From the NCBI RefSeq assembly GCF_000307265.1, contig NZ_DF158896.1:197253-261252 (forward strand): a DNA stretch of 64,000 nucleotides, given 5' to 3'. A program made the translations under genes and the position numbers. Source of the DNA: Oscillibacter ruminantium GH1 (GTDB lineage: Bacteria > Bacillota > Clostridia > Oscillospirales > Oscillospiraceae). How positions within the stretch are numbered: the stretch's first letter is position 1; every line of letters begins with the position of its first letter. The notes below the pieces were generated by a model. It was not told the DNA's origin, did not search any database, and saw nothing but the letters and a program-made list of their open reading frames with translations. Positions 50,408 through 60,256 of the stretch are shown here, piece by piece.

Positions 50408-51556
50408 ATGGACGTCAAGAAAAAACGATATGAGTACAAATTGAACCTCGGGAAAACGGTAAATGGCACGCCCTTACGCAAATCATTTTACAGCACCAAA
50501 AGCAAAGCGGATGCCAAAAGACGAGCGGAACGGTTTCGCGTTCAATACGAGATGGAGCACTGCGTCGGCGTAAATTCCTATATCAAAACAATGAAATTCT
50601 CCGATTGGGCAGTCTCCTGCCTTGAAATGTACAAGAAGCCCTTTGTGAAGGCAAATACATACGCGGGCACCTATGTCGCGCCTGTGGAAAAACACTTAAT
50701 TCCTTACTTCGGAAATATGAACATGGACAATATCAAACCGTTTCATGTTCAAAAATACATCAATGACGCGGCAAAGATTTATTCGCCAGAAACCATTAAG
50801 AAAGACTTCAATGCGTTAAGCCTGATTTTTCAGACCGGTGTGGATAACCAGTTTTGCAGCAGCAGTCCTATGGTCAAAAGTCTCCGGATGCCAAAATATG
50901 AGACAGTAACAGAGAAACAGGCATTTTCCCAAGAGCAGTATGACAAGGTATATGAGATGGCCAAGGGGTACGAAAACGGGCTGCCGATCATGGTAGCGCT
51001 GGAGACGGGTGTATCCCGAAGCGAGCTGCTAGGACTGCGGTGGGAGGACGTGGATATCGATCATGCGCTGCTGCACATCAATCAGGGACTGGTGTTCTAT
51101 CACTCGGAGGATCAGGGGAAATGGGTCTCCGAAAGCAATGGCCTGAAAAACAAGTATCGCCAACGGAGCATCCCAATTATGGATCAGGAGCTACTTACTC
51201 GCCTAAAGATGTTGCCTCGTGAGATTGCAGTGGGCAAGCGTATGGTAAGGCCGGAGTTTGTATTCCACAGCCCTGAGGGAAAGCCATTCCAGCCAAACAA
51301 CTGGGTGAACCGCGTATATCGTCCGTTCATGGATACGGTGTGTGCCGCGTATCCTGACATTCCACGGCTATCCATTCATGAGCTCCGACACACAAGAGCA
51401 ACGCTTTGGATTGCCCAAGGGGTAGACCCCTACATGGTAGCCCGTCTGCTTGGCCACAGTGACCTCAAGATGCTGACCAGAATCTATGACCATACCAGCC
51501 CTGAAACGCTGAGAGCGGCCTTAAAACCGGGCATAAGCGAGCCGGTGATACCCTAA
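50408..51556 (+). CDS. int: Tyrosine recombinase (integrase) of the element
   Basis: This 382-residue site-specific integrase has an N-terminal arm-binding domain (about 1-55), a SAM-like core-binding domain (about 60-160, FSDWAVSCLEMYKKPFVKAN) and a catalytic domain. Catalytic residues are Arg in ETGVSRSELLGLRWEDVD, His and Arg in IHELRHTRATLWIAQG, His in ARLLGHSDLKMLTRIY and the Tyr nucleophile in RIYDHTSPETLR. It lies next to the intact tRNA-Val and should recombine the 49-bp repeats. Confidence 0.95.
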   Translation: MDVKKKRYEYKLNLGKTVNGTPLRKSFYSTKSKADAKRRAERFRVQYEMEHCVGVNSYIKTMKFSDWAVSCLEMYKKPFVKANTYAGTYVAPVEKHLIPYFGNMNMDNIKPFHVQKYINDAAKIYSPETIKKDFNALSLIFQTGVDNQFCSSSPMVKSLRMPKYETVTEKQAFSQEQYDKVYEMAKGYENGLPIMVALETGVSRSELLGLRWEDVDIDHALLHINQGLVFYHSEDQGKWVSESNGLKNKYRQRSIPIMDQELLTRLKMLPREIAVGKRMVRPEFVFHSPEGKPFQPNNWVNRVYRPFMDTVCAAYPDIPRLSIHELRHTRATLWIAQGVDPYMVARLLGHSDLKMLTRIYDHTSPETLRAALKPGISEPVIP

Positions 51557-51575
51557 CAGTTAGGGTATCACCGGC
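51540..51575 (+). terminator. Terminator overlapping the integrase stop codon
   Basis: AGCCGGTGATACCCTAAC pairs with its exact complement after a minimal loop and is followed by ATTTTG. The stem includes the last integrase codons. Confidence 0.8.
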
Positions 51576-51696
51576 TATTTTGTTGTCCACGCAGAGCATT
51601 CATTTTGTTCTGAGTCAAATTTCAATGTGAATTTCAAGGAAAAGTGTCGTCTTTTTGTCGTACTTCCTGCTTTGCCCTTATGCGCAAGCAAAGCAA

Positions 51697-51728
51697 AAGC
51701 TCCCAAAGCCTTGCGGCTCTAGGAGCTT
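51697..51728 (-). terminator. Element-borne terminator of tRNA-Val
   Basis: The stem AAGCTCC with GGAGCTT, with an inner AGCC/GGCT pair, lies three bases past the tRNA 3' end on the minus strand, then CTTTTGC follows. It replaces the original terminator now at 31058-31091. Confidence 0.7.
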
Positions 51729-51730
51729 CT

Positions 51731-51779
51731 ATGGTGGACGATACAGGACTCGAACCTGTGACCCCCTGCACGTCAAGCA
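51731..51779 (-). repeat. att site within tRNA-Val
   Basis: This 49-bp direct repeat is identical to 31096-31144 and lies inside the intact tRNA gene. It marks the right boundary of the element. Confidence 0.93.
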
Positions 51780-51808
51780 GGTGCTCTAGCCAGCTGAGCT
51801 AATCGTCC
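51732..51808 (-). tRNA. tRNA-Val (anticodon GAC)
   Basis: The 77-base cloverleaf has acceptor GGACGAT with ATCGTCC, anticodon loop TTGACGT in stem CCTGC/GCAGG, T-loop TTCGAGT and encoded CCA. The integrated element restores its 3' part. Confidence 0.95.
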
Positions 51809-51939
51809 GAAACGAACAGGATTAGAATACACGATAATTTTGATCTTGTCAACCACTTTTGAAAAAAATGTTGGATTTTTATATTTTCAAGGGATTCCGC
51901 GCAATGAAGCGACGCGCAGTGCTTTTCAAATATTTAAAA

Positions 51940-52001
51940 ATGGAAAGCAGACTTGACATTTTACGTAAAAGTGCTATGATAGCGATATGGAAAGCAAACT
52001 T
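51940..52001 (+). promoter_or_regulatory. Promoter and repeats of the HTH-membrane protein module
   Basis: TTGACA (51953-51958) and TATGAT (51975-51980) are 16 bases apart. The spacer holds the palindrome TTTTACGTAAAA (51959-51970). The direct repeat ATGGAAAGCAnACTT occurs at 51940-51954 and 51987-52001, bracketing the promoter. Autoregulation by the encoded repressor is likely. Confidence 0.75.
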
Positions 52002-52022
52002 TCCGTTTTGAGGAGGGTGACG

Positions 52023-52226
52023 GTGAAAAACAGACTGGAAGAATTGCGCAAGCAGCGCGGCGTTCGTCAGGAAGAACTGGCCGACGCACTGGAGGTTTCA
52101 CGCCAAACCATCGGGTCGCTGGAAAACGGGCGGTATAACCCGTCCATTCTGCTGGCGTTTAAGATTGCCCGATATTTCGGAATGGCCATTGAGGACATTT
52201 TTATCTATGAGGAGGAGCAGGTATGA
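52023..52226 (+). CDS. Small XRE-family repressor
   Basis: This 67-residue protein is a minimal Cro/C1-type regulator: NRLEELRKQRGVRQEELADA, VSRQTIGSLENGRYNPSILL, AFKIARYFGMAIEDIF. Proteins of exactly this type (YozG-like) pair with small membrane proteins in Firmicutes. GAGGAGG lies six bases before the GTG at 52023, so this start is preferred to the longer frame from 51987. Its stop overlaps the next start (ATGA). Confidence 0.9.
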   Translation: MKNRLEELRKQRGVRQEELADALEVSRQTIGSLENGRYNPSILLAFKIARYFGMAIEDIFIYEEEQV

Positions 52227-52651
52227 ATCAATCCAAGGGGTTTGCCATGGCGGTATTGGGTGTGGTTGCCGCGGCTGTCGGCTTTGCGCTGATACGAACG
52301 CTGGATACACCGGGTGGAATTTTACGGGCGCTGCCCTATGTGCTGGTAGGGCTGGGCTGCGGCGCATTTGGGCATGGAGTCGGCGCCGTTGTCAGCCGCC
52401 GAGCCGTGGAAAAGGACCCGGAGGCTCAAAGACGACTGGAAATTGATCAAAAAGACGAACGGAACATTGCCATTGCAAACTGCGCCAAAGCGCGGGCATG
52501 GGAAGCAATGACCTATATCCAGTGCGCGCTGATGCTGGCCTTTGCCCTGATGGGGACAGACATGGCAGCTCTTTTGCTGCTGGTCTTTGCAGACCTTTTC
52601 GCGGAAGGCGTGGGGATATATTACCGTTTTAAATATGACCGCGAAATGTAA
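52223..52651 (+). CDS. Small membrane protein coupled to the repressor
   Basis: This 142-residue protein has two hydrophobic segments at the N terminus (AVLGVVAAAVGFALI, VLVGLGCGAFGHGVGAVVS), a cytoplasmic loop with IDQKDERNIAIANCAKARAW and two more segments at the C terminus. The KDERN block is typical of membrane proteins found beside YozG-like repressors. The function of these modules is not known to me; a sensor or bacteriocin-immunity-like role has some logic. Confidence 0.75.
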   Translation: MNQSKGFAMAVLGVVAAAVGFALIRTLDTPGGILRALPYVLVGLGCGAFGHGVGAVVSRRAVEKDPEAQRRLEIDQKDERNIAIANCAKARAWEAMTYIQCALMLAFALMGTDMAALLLLVFADLFAEGVGIYYRFKYDREM

Positions 52652-52660
52652 GAACAAAGA

Positions 52661-52696
52661 AAACCCCCGGTATCCAAAAATGGATACCGGGGGTTT
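52661..52696. terminator. Strong bidirectional terminator
   Basis: A perfect 15-bp stem (AAACCCCCGGTATCC with GGATACCGGGGGTTT) with a 6-base loop lies between convergent genes. Confidence 0.85.
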
Positions 52697-52702
52697 GTTG
52701 CG

Positions 52703-54850
52703 TTAATATCGCCCTGCCAGATTATCCAGAAGGAAGACCGGCAGCGTCCATAAAAGGGAAAAGACCAGCAGCCGCAGAGGGTTCATCAGCGCATAGCTGC
52801 CAAGGCCCGTCAGATAGAAGCTCAGCAACGCCCCGGAGACGGAACTCAGCAGCGCCAGCGTCGTACCTGCCCGCACGGCGCGGCACAGGCGGCGGCTTCC
52901 GGTGACCGTCTCCGCATAGGGAAGCAGACCTTCCCGCAGCAGCAGGGCGCGGGGACGGCCCTGCGCGTTCTCCTGTTCGGAAAATGCCAGCCGATCTGAA
53001 AGGGAGGGGTAATCTACCTTCACCTTAGCGGAAAACTTCCGCTTCAAAAGTGCGGGATTCACGTTGGGGTCCCGGGAGGCAAGAATCGGAAGAATATGGT
53101 TCCGGTGCAAAAGGCGCAGCGCCCAGTCCACGTTGTCTGTGGGCTTATACTTCACCGCAAACACGGCTGCCAGCTGGCGGTCGATGGAGAGGAACACACC
53201 GGTGCGCAGATTCAGTCCGCTGGGCAGGCGAACCTCCATTTTTCGCATAAAGGACGCAGTGCCCAGCAGAACCGATTCCCCGCGAATATTGGCGGAAAAA
53301 CCGCCTTCCTCGTAAAAGCTGAAATCGTCCAGCGATTCCAGCGAACCGCCCTCGGATACCAGCAGATTGTCGAACAGCCGCCGCAGTCCGCAGCCGGAGG
53401 CCCGGGCAAGAGATGCGCCGTAAGACACGACCTTTGGCATTTCCTCGCCAAAGAGCTTCACGCCGTTCAGGCTCACGGCGCCGGGGGGGAACAAATCCTG
53501 ATCCGTAACAATCATAGATTTTTTTCGGCTGATCCGATCCGCGCCCGCGCAGCCTGCCACGGCACACCCGGCCTTTTGCAGGCGCTTTGCCAACCGGGCG
53601 GTGGGAAGCGCATCCGCCATGGGCAGACACAGACTGGTGGACGCCACTAAGATCGCGGACCAATTCAAAAGAAAATCGGAGCCGCGGCCCTGACCTAAAG
53701 ACCCGAGGCCCGCGAACACAATGGTGGCGACAAAGACCACCGGCAGCAGCGCAGCCTGCCAAAGCTCCGACACGGATGGTTTTTCCGCGTCGGACCAGAA
53801 ACCGGGGATGCGCCCCGGCTGTTTGCAGGCACCCTTATCAAGGTCCGTCACCAGGTACGGCGGCGCGGAGTCCAAAGCGGCGGTACGGTACGTGTCGCAC
53901 CGGGCCTTTTCCCGCTGGGAATAGCCCCACTGACCAAACAGCAGTCCCACGCAGGCGGGGAGGGCATACAGCGGCGCGTCGCTGCGGGCGGGAAGCCAAA
54001 TGCGGGCGGCGCAGTCCAGCAGCGCCGCAGCCGCAGCGACTGCCATCATCAGCTCACCGGTAAAAAATCTATGGGCCAGCCGGGAAAAACCGCGGATAAA
54101 AACATGGCGGCACAGAATGCACATCAGAATCAACGCTCCGGCGGAGACAATGGTTTGCAGATGCGCGTCCCCTGCCCAAAAGGGGATGGAATAGCCAGCG
54201 GCTTCCGCCGCCTGCGGAATCAGCAGCAAAAGGGAAATGACCGCAGCGGGCGCAAGAGGATGCCGGCTGCGGCGCCAAGCCTTCAGAGCGTTTTTCATGG
54301 CGGCATCCAGCGGTTCTTCCGGGCCGATGGGCGGTTCCTCCGGTTCCGGCTCCGGTTCCGGGCCGGGGGGCGCAAAAAGCTGCTCCGTATCCTCCAAAGG
54401 AAGTTTCTTTCGGGAGAACAGACCCCGCCGGGAGCCGCGCTCCGCCATGCGGGATTCTCGTTCTTCCATCACGTCTCCCACCGTTAGGCCCACAGCCTGC
54501 TCAATGGATACGGGCCGTGGCGGTGGTGGAAGAACTTCCTCAGGAATGGGCGGCTCCTCTGCGCGGGACGATGTCCCCGCCAGAAGGGTATCTTCCTCCG
54601 GCTCTTCCGGAACGAAGGGGAGGTCAGCGTCCTCTGCACCACCGGCGAGGGGGGCGGACTCCGCCGGCTCCACCGGCGCGGTCTTTTCCTCTACTTCCTC
54701 CAGAATCTGCTGGCGGCGGCTTCCGCCGTATTCCGCCAAAATCTCCTCCAGAGAAAAGTCGCCCTCTGCGGTCACATCGGTTCCGGCTGTCAAATCCTCC
54801 GCATCGGTGAGCGCGTCATATGGTTTTTTTCCTTCAACGATCTCTGCCAT
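52703..54850 (-). CDS. P-type-ATPase-like membrane protein without catalytic motifs
   Basis: This 715-residue protein has an acidic, Pro/Glu-rich and probably disordered N terminus (about 1-190, e.g. PPGPEPEPEPEEPPIGPEEP). About eight hydrophobic segments follow, laid out as in P-type ATPases, and a cytoplasmic part resembling the P and N domains (SMIVTDQDLFPPGAVSLNG, SFYEEGGFSANIRGESVLLG). The phosphorylation motif DKTGT is replaced by TDQDLFPPG, and neither the TGE actuator motif nor GDGxND is found. It therefore looks like a pseudo-enzyme with a structural or sensing role. It lies upstream of no obvious partner; rlmB follows on the same strand upstream. Confidence 0.7.
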   Translation of the reverse strand: MAEIVEGKKPYDALTDAEDLTAGTDVTAEGDFSLEEILAEYGGSRRQQILEEVEEKTAPVEPAESAPLAGGAEDADLPFVPEEPEEDTLLAGTSSRAEEPPIPEEVLPPPPRPVSIEQAVGLTVGDVMEERESRMAERGSRRGLFSRKKLPLEDTEQLFAPPGPEPEPEPEEPPIGPEEPLDAAMKNALKAWRRSRHPLAPAAVISLLLLIPQAAEAAGYSIPFWAGDAHLQTIVSAGALILMCILCRHVFIRGFSRLAHRFFTGELMMAVAAAAALLDCAARIWLPARSDAPLYALPACVGLLFGQWGYSQREKARCDTYRTAALDSAPPYLVTDLDKGACKQPGRIPGFWSDAEKPSVSELWQAALLPVVFVATIVFAGLGSLGQGRGSDFLLNWSAILVASTSLCLPMADALPTARLAKRLQKAGCAVAGCAGADRISRKKSMIVTDQDLFPPGAVSLNGVKLFGEEMPKVVSYGASLARASGCGLRRLFDNLLVSEGGSLESLDDFSFYEEGGFSANIRGESVLLGTASFMRKMEVRLPSGLNLRTGVFLSIDRQLAAVFAVKYKPTDNVDWALRLLHRNHILPILASRDPNVNPALLKRKFSAKVKVDYPSLSDRLAFSEQENAQGRPRALLLREGLLPYAETVTGSRRLCRAVRAGTTLALLSSVSGALLSFYLTGLGSYALMNPLRLLVFSLLWTLPVFLLDNLAGRY

Positions 54851-54882
54851 TTTTCTCTCCCACCCGCGTAGATGTTTTTATC

Positions 54883-55650
54883 TCAGTCCCTCTGACGCAC
54901 AGCTTCGTACAGCAAAATTGCCGCCGCTGCGGAGGCGTTCAGAGAATTCAGCTTTCCCCGCATGGGGATGCTGACCAAAAAGTCACAGTTTTCCGCCACA
55001 AGACGGGTCATTCCCTCGCCCTCGCTGCCGATGACGATGGCGGCGGCTCCCTTCAGGTCCGCGCTGTAAAGGGCGGTGGTTCCGTCTGCGGCCGTGCCGA
55101 AAATCCAAATGCCCTGTTTTTTCAAATCCTTCAGCAGAGCCGGGATGTTGGGAACCCGGGCCACCGGCATATGGGCCACCGCTCCGGCGGAGGTCTTGGC
55201 CACAATGGCGGTCAGTCCCGCGCTGCGGCGCTTGGGGATCACGATTCCGTGCGCCCCGGCGCATTCGGCGGTGCGGATGATGGCTCCCAGATTGTGGGGG
55301 TCGGAAATTTCGTCGCAGATGACAAGCAGGGGCTTTTCTCCCTTCTTTTCCGCGATGGCCAAAATATCCTCCACTGTGGCGTATTCCCGGACGGCGGCCA
55401 GAGCAATCACGCCCTGATGGGCGTGGGTCCGGCTCATGCCGTCCAGCTTGCGCCGGTCGGCCTCCACAACCACCACGCCTGCGGCCCGGGCCTTGGAGGC
55501 GATGTGGCCCAGAGTTTTGTCCGTCTCGCCCTTGGCGAGATAAATCTTGTCAATGGATTCCCCGGCGCGCAGAGCTTCGATCACCGCGTTGCGGCCTTCG
55601 ATAATGCCGTCTGCCTCGGCGGTGAGCAGGTCTTTCTTTTCGCTGTCCAT
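54883..55650 (-). CDS. rlmB: 23S rRNA (guanosine-2'-O-)-methyltransferase RlmB
   Basis: This 255-residue enzyme is a SPOUT (TrmH-type) methyltransferase that 2'-O-methylates a guanosine in 23S rRNA with SAM. The N-terminal substrate-binding domain (about 10-90, IIEGRNAVIEALRAGESIDK) is followed by the knot domain with motif 1 NLGAIIRTAECAGAHG, motif 2 IVIGSEGEGMTRLV and motif 3 IPMRGKLNSLNASAAAAILL. Length is normal. GGAGAACGT precedes the ATG. Confidence 0.94.
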   Translation of the reverse strand: MDSEKKDLLTAEADGIIEGRNAVIEALRAGESIDKIYLAKGETDKTLGHIASKARAAGVVVVEADRRKLDGMSRTHAHQGVIALAAVREYATVEDILAIAEKKGEKPLLVICDEISDPHNLGAIIRTAECAGAHGIVIPKRRSAGLTAIVAKTSAGAVAHMPVARVPNIPALLKDLKKQGIWIFGTAADGTTALYSADLKGAAAIVIGSEGEGMTRLVAENCDFLVSIPMRGKLNSLNASAAAAILLYEAVRQRD

Positions 55651-55986
55651 ACGTTCTCCTTCAATGTCGTAAAAATCAGGTTCCCGCCGTCAGGCGGGAC
55701 AAAGACGCCGTCTCCGTGAAAACGGCGCGGGGATTCAGAAATGCAGCAGCAGCTTTGCAGGGCCGAAAACATGGGTGACCGTCCGGCTGTATGCTTGAAT
55801 TTCTGAGAGATGTCGATAATTATTATAATTGTATCATAGTTTTCGCATACAATAAAGTGAAATTCACAGAAATTTCATCGAAAAGGGGGACGGCTGTCCT
55901 TGTGGCCCTCCTCTTTTTATGGTATACTGCATGGTAATTTGAGCACAGCCTCTTATCAGGCAAAGAACCGAAGGAGTATTCATTGG

Positions 55987-58254
55987 ATGAGTCAGAATAA
56001 CGATCAAAAGAACCGCAAGGGTCCGAACCGAAACGGACAGAACGGCGGCAACAACTGGCGGGGAGTCGTCTCCCTGGTATGTTGGGCACTGCTGCTGACG
56101 ATCCTGATCAGCTATGCCAGCGCTTGGATTTCCGGTTCGGAGGACAGCGCCTCCGCAGAGATCAGTTACAGTGAGTTTGTCACCCTGATTGAAGACGACA
56201 AGATCGCCAAAGTGCAATTTGATTCCAGCACGGGCTTGGCCCATATCACCCCTGTGGAGGGCTTTACCTATACCGACGAAAACGGCAAAACCTATGGTCC
56301 TATGCCGGCGCAGCCCAAGAAGGACGATTCCGCCGCCGGAACCGGCGACATCGCCGCGGCGGGAATCAACGGATTGCTGGGTGGAAAGAAGGCCGCCGCA
56401 AACGATGGCAGTTTCCAGCTTTACACCGTGGCGCTAAACGATGACGAGTTGATTTCCCGGATGTTGACCCACAATGTGGACTTCTCTTCGCCCTATACCC
56501 CGCCGATCAGCCCGGTGCTGGAAATGCTCATTACCTATATCCTGCCCTTTGCCATTATGATGCTGCTGCTGAGTCTGGTGTTCCGCATCATGGCAAAAAA
56601 GGGCGGCGGCATGGGCGGCATCGGCGGCATGGGCAGCGTGGGCAAAGCCAACGCCAAGGTTTATATGGAGAAATCCACCGGCGTCACGTTCCGGGATGTG
56701 GCGGGTCAAGATGAGGCCAAGGAATCCCTCACCGAGATTATCGACTTCCTCCACAACTCGCAAAAGTATACGGAAATCGGCGCAAAGCTGCCTAAGGGCG
56801 CGCTGCTGGTCGGCCCTCCGGGAACCGGCAAAACGCTGCTGGCCAAGGCCGTGGCAGGCGAGGCCAACGTGCCGTTCTTTTCCATTTCCGGATCGGACTT
56901 TGTGGAGATGTTTGTGGGCGTGGGCGCAAGCCGCGTCCGGGACCTCTTTAAAGAGGCCAGCAAGGTGGCCCCTTGCATCGTGTTTATCGACGAAATCGAC
57001 ACCATCGGCAAATCCCGCGACAACCGCATGGGCGGCAACGACGAGCGGGAACAGACCTTGAACCAGCTGCTGGCGGAGATGGACGGGTTTGACCCCACCA
57101 AGGGCGTGATCCTGCTGGCGGCCACCAACCGGCCGGAGGTGCTGGATCAGGCGCTGCTCCGTCCCGGCCGGTTTGACCGGCGCATTACCATTGACCGGCC
57201 CAACCTTGCGGGCCGTATCGCCACGTTGGAGGTTCATACCCGCAACATCCGCCTCAGCGAGGACGTGAACCTGAAAAAGGTGGCGCTGGCCACCGCCGGA
57301 TGCGTGGGCGCGGACCTTGCAAACTTGGTGAACGAGGCGGCGCTGCGGGCGGTGCGTTTGGGGCGCAAGGCCGTCAATCAGGCGGACCTTTTGGCCGCGT
57401 TTGAGCTGGTCATCGCCGGAACGGAGAAAAAGGGCAGCGTTCTGACGGAATTTGAGAAAAAACTGGTGGCGTACCACGAGGTGGGCCACGCCATGGTGGC
57501 TTTCAAGCAGAAAAACAGCGAGCCGGTGCAGAAGATCACCATCGTTCCCCATACGCAGGGGTCTTTGGGTTACACCCTGCTGATGCCGGAGGAGGACAAG
57601 ACGGAGCTGCGCACCCGGGATGAGCTGATGGCGAAAATCAAGGTGTCCATGGGCGGCCGAGCCGCCGAGGAAGTGGTGATGAACACCATGACCAACGGCG
57701 CGTCTCAGGACATTCAGGACGCCACGCAGGTGGCCCGGAACATGGTCGCCATGTACGGCATGAGCGGCGAGTTCGGCATGATGGCGCTGGCCTCCCGCCG
57801 CAACCAGTATCTGGACGGCGGATACGGCATGGACTGTGCGCAGGATACCGCCGCCGCCATGGACAAGGCGGTTCGGGAGATTTTGAACGACTGCTACCTT
57901 CAGGCGGTAGAGGTCATTAAGGACTGCCGCGAGGATATGGACAAGGTGGTTGCCTATCTTCTGGAAAAGGAAACCATTACCGGCGCGGAGATGGTGGCCA
58001 TTATCGAGGGCCGGGACCCGGCGCTGGTGGAGGATGAATATGCCTCCACCCGTCAGGAAACACCGGGCATCGAGGCTCCTGCCAAAAAGGTGCATATGAT
58101 CTCCGAGAAGATCGAAGCACCCGCTCCTGCGGAAGAGCCGGCGGAGCCGTCCGCCGAAGGCGCTGAGACGCAGAATTCTGCGCAGAGCGTCGATTCGTCC
58201 CCCGCTGACATTTCCGGCGACGGGCCGGAGAATGACCCCCCGCACGGAAACTAA
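55987..58254 (+). CDS. ftsH: ATP-dependent zinc metalloprotease FtsH
   Basis: This 755-residue membrane protease unfolds and degrades membrane and cytosolic proteins. It has a membrane helix at about 24-46, an extracytoplasmic domain with an unusual low-complexity insert ([18 protein letters not shown]), a second helix (about 180-200) and an AAA domain. The AAA part shows Walker A GPPGTGKT (about 276), FIDEIDTIG and the second region of homology [20 protein letters not shown]. The zinc site HEVGHA is at about 497. The C-terminal 60 residues are acidic and Pro/Ala-rich. I chose ATG 55987 (AAGGAG upstream). Confidence 0.96.
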   Translation: MSQNNDQKNRKGPNRNGQNGGNNWRGVVSLVCWALLLTILISYASAWISGSEDSASAEISYSEFVTLIEDDKIAKVQFDSSTGLAHITPVEGFTYTDENGKTYGPMPAQPKKDDSAAGTGDIAAAGINGLLGGKKAAANDGSFQLYTVALNDDELISRMLTHNVDFSSPYTPPISPVLEMLITYILPFAIMMLLLSLVFRIMAKKGGGMGGIGGMGSVGKANAKVYMEKSTGVTFRDVAGQDEAKESLTEIIDFLHNSQKYTEIGAKLPKGALLVGPPGTGKTLLAKAVAGEANVPFFSISGSDFVEMFVGVGASRVRDLFKEASKVAPCIVFIDEIDTIGKSRDNRMGGNDEREQTLNQLLAEMDGFDPTKGVILLAATNRPEVLDQALLRPGRFDRRITIDRPNLAGRIATLEVHTRNIRLSEDVNLKKVALATAGCVGADLANLVNEAALRAVRLGRKAVNQADLLAAFELVIAGTEKKGSVLTEFEKKLVAYHEVGHAMVAFKQKNSEPVQKITIVPHTQGSLGYTLLMPEEDKTELRTRDELMAKIKVSMGGRAAEEVVMNTMTNGASQDIQDATQVARNMVAMYGMSGEFGMMALASRRNQYLDGGYGMDCAQDTAAAMDKAVREILNDCYLQAVEVIKDCREDMDKVVAYLLEKETITGAEMVAIIEGRDPALVEDEYASTRQETPGIEAPAKKVHMISEKIEAPAPAEEPAEPSAEGAETQNSAQSVDSSPADISGDGPENDPPHGN

Positions 58255-58260
58255 AGGAAA

Positions 58261-58296
58261 CAGCACCCCAAAGTTACTAATAACTTTGGGGTGCTG
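58261..58296 (+). terminator. Terminator of ftsH
   Basis: A perfect 16-bp stem (CAGCACCCCAAAGTTA with TAACTTTGGGGTGCTG) with loop CTAA is followed by TTTTGC, six bases after the stop codon. Confidence 0.9.
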
Positions 58297-58682
58297 TTTT
58301 GCACAGATGTTTTATGTGAATTACGAATAGAAACGCTGTATCGGCGGAGGACGCAGTTGGGCGACCCCCCCGGCAAGGACAACAACGATGCTGCGCAGAA
58401 AAAGACCGTCCAGACTTCAGTGGTTTTATTAGGAATCGGTATTTAGATAGCCGCACTTGAAAATGGGGGGCGTCTCCGCTGCTGTATGGGGCAGAGTTGT
58501 GGATCGGATTATCTGAGGAGGGAACACCAAATCAGCAGAGTCGGCATGGAAAGAAGTATCGTGACCACATGCTTTGCTGCAAAGAGGGAATCGTTTTCAA
58601 CCATTACCAATAATTCTCCATTTTTACAGCAGTGTGCCAACTTGTATCATGGCAAGCAAAGTGCCTTGTAAGCTGAATGAAT
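58297..58682. other. Gene-free stretch between ftsH and the antiporter gene
   Basis: No convincing gene is visible. Short frames near 58486-58777 have no good ribosome site or recognisable domain. Confidence 0.4.
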
Positions 58683-59993
58683 TCAAGATGTTTGTGGCTG
58701 CCTCCGTTTTTCAAGGAAAGAGAGGAACAGGCGGTAAATGGGCAGCAGATAAAGAAAGACCGCCAGAAGGATGCTGACCGTGGGTGCGCCGACGGATGCA
58801 AGGGGAACCGCTCCGGCAATTGACCATGGGATCAGCGGCGCCACCACAACGGCGGTGTTTTCCAGCTGAATTGCCAAGGTCTGCGGATCTGACTCATCCT
58901 CTCTGCACAGCTGATGGGTCAGCAGAATGGTCAGCGTTTGGTTGCAGGCCACCAGACCGGTCAGAGCGGAGGTACAGAGCATGGCTGCATAGGGTGTAAA
59001 GCGTTTTCCCAGCGCAAGAATTTTACAGCGGATACCGTCCAGCAGTCCGGTCTGCTGGAAAATCCCGGAGTACGCGGACGAAAGGCACACGATGGCGGCA
59101 ACCCGCAGCATGGAAATGATTCCTCCGCCGTTCAGCATGGCGGCTACCTCGGTATCCTGAGCCCTGTACCCAAATATGGCGAAAACGACACAATTGCGGA
59201 TGGAAATTCGCTGCAACAGCAGGCAGATGGGAATTGCAGTCAGTATACTGAGGGACATGGACAACTTGACGCTGACCCGAAAAACCGATAAACCCAAAAT
59301 CAGGACCGCAGGCAGCAGCGCGATCCAGTGCAGTTGGAATTCTCGTCCAAACAGAGGAACAAGATCCATAACTGCACCGCCGTGGGGCGTGAAGAAGCCG
59401 ATCAGCAGATAGACAAAGCAGCTGGCTAGGAAAGGGAGCAGGGCGGTTTTGAGCATTTTCCGAATGTTTTCGAAAATGTTGGTATCCGTCAGTTCCGCGA
59501 CCAGCAATGCGCTGGTGGATACCGGGGAACACCGGTCGCCAAAATAGACCCCGGAAAGAACCGTGCCGCCAACAAGCACAAGGGGAATGCCCATGGTCAC
59601 CGCCATGGTCGCGCAGATCACGCCCATGGTTGCGGCCGTGCCAAAGGCTGTGCCGGTCAGCACCGATACCACGCAGTTGAGCAAAAAGGACATGAGAAGA
59701 AATAAAGAAGGCTGAAACAGGGAAGAAGCGTAGCAAACAATGGTTGGAATGGTTCCCGCCGCCCTCCATAGAGCCGTTAGAATTCCGATCAGGAAGAAAG
59801 TGAGCAGGACATTTTTTGCTGTTTTGACTCCGGCAAAAGACATCCGAATCATTTGCCGCCATGTGAATCCTTTCTGTACCCCATAGAGCAGAAAGATACA
59901 CAGACCGCCCACCAGTGCGTAGAGAATCGAAAAGTTCAGCAAAACGCACAAAAGCAGGGCGAAACAAAACAGCGATATCACAAGCAGTTCCAT
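58683..59993 (-). CDS. Na+/H+ antiporter of the NhaC family
   Basis: This 436-residue protein has about 11 membrane segments and fits the NhaC antiporter family. Blocks include FTWRQMIRMSFAGVKTAKNV, FLLNCVVSVLTGTAFGTAAT, GMVIC-like GVICATMAVTMGIPL, VLSGVYFGDRCSPVSTSALL and NTAVVVAPLIPWSIAGAVPL. It would exchange sodium (or an organic cation or acid) for protons. The start at 59993 has GGGG six bases upstream; the longer frame is not supported. Confidence 0.85.
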   Translation of the reverse strand: MELLVISLFCFALLLCVLLNFSILYALVGGLCIFLLYGVQKGFTWRQMIRMSFAGVKTAKNVLLTFFLIGILTALWRAAGTIPTIVCYASSLFQPSLFLLMSFLLNCVVSVLTGTAFGTAATMGVICATMAVTMGIPLVLVGGTVLSGVYFGDRCSPVSTSALLVAELTDTNIFENIRKMLKTALLPFLASCFVYLLIGFFTPHGGAVMDLVPLFGREFQLHWIALLPAVLILGLSVFRVSVKLSMSLSILTAIPICLLLQRISIRNCVVFAIFGYRAQDTEVAAMLNGGGIISMLRVAAIVCLSSAYSGIFQQTGLLDGIRCKILALGKRFTPYAAMLCTSALTGLVACNQTLTILLTHQLCREDESDPQTLAIQLENTAVVVAPLIPWSIAGAVPLASVGAPTVSILLAVFLYLLPIYRLFLSFLEKRRQPQTS

Positions 59994-60256
59994 AGAAAAC
60001 CCCGATCTATCATGATTCCCGCAAAAATTTTTGAGCGCTGCAATTTTCAAAAACGCGGTCATGACCAAAACATGCAGCGTATGTTCCATCTCTTTTAAAA
60101 GAAGCATGGGACAGTGCAATTGGCAAGTACCTGTTCATTTTCTATTTTAGCAAATAATTCCGTAAAGTTTAAGAGTTTACCGGAAAATATTTTACAAATA
60201 GCGGTTGGCTTTCCTGTATCCGATATTAAAAATAAAACGCTGCAAGTCTCTAAAAG

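Noticed and set aside
56434..58266. A 610-codon open frame opposite ftsH
   Set aside because: The His/Arg/Val-rich translation is typical of an antisense shadow, and ftsH is certain.
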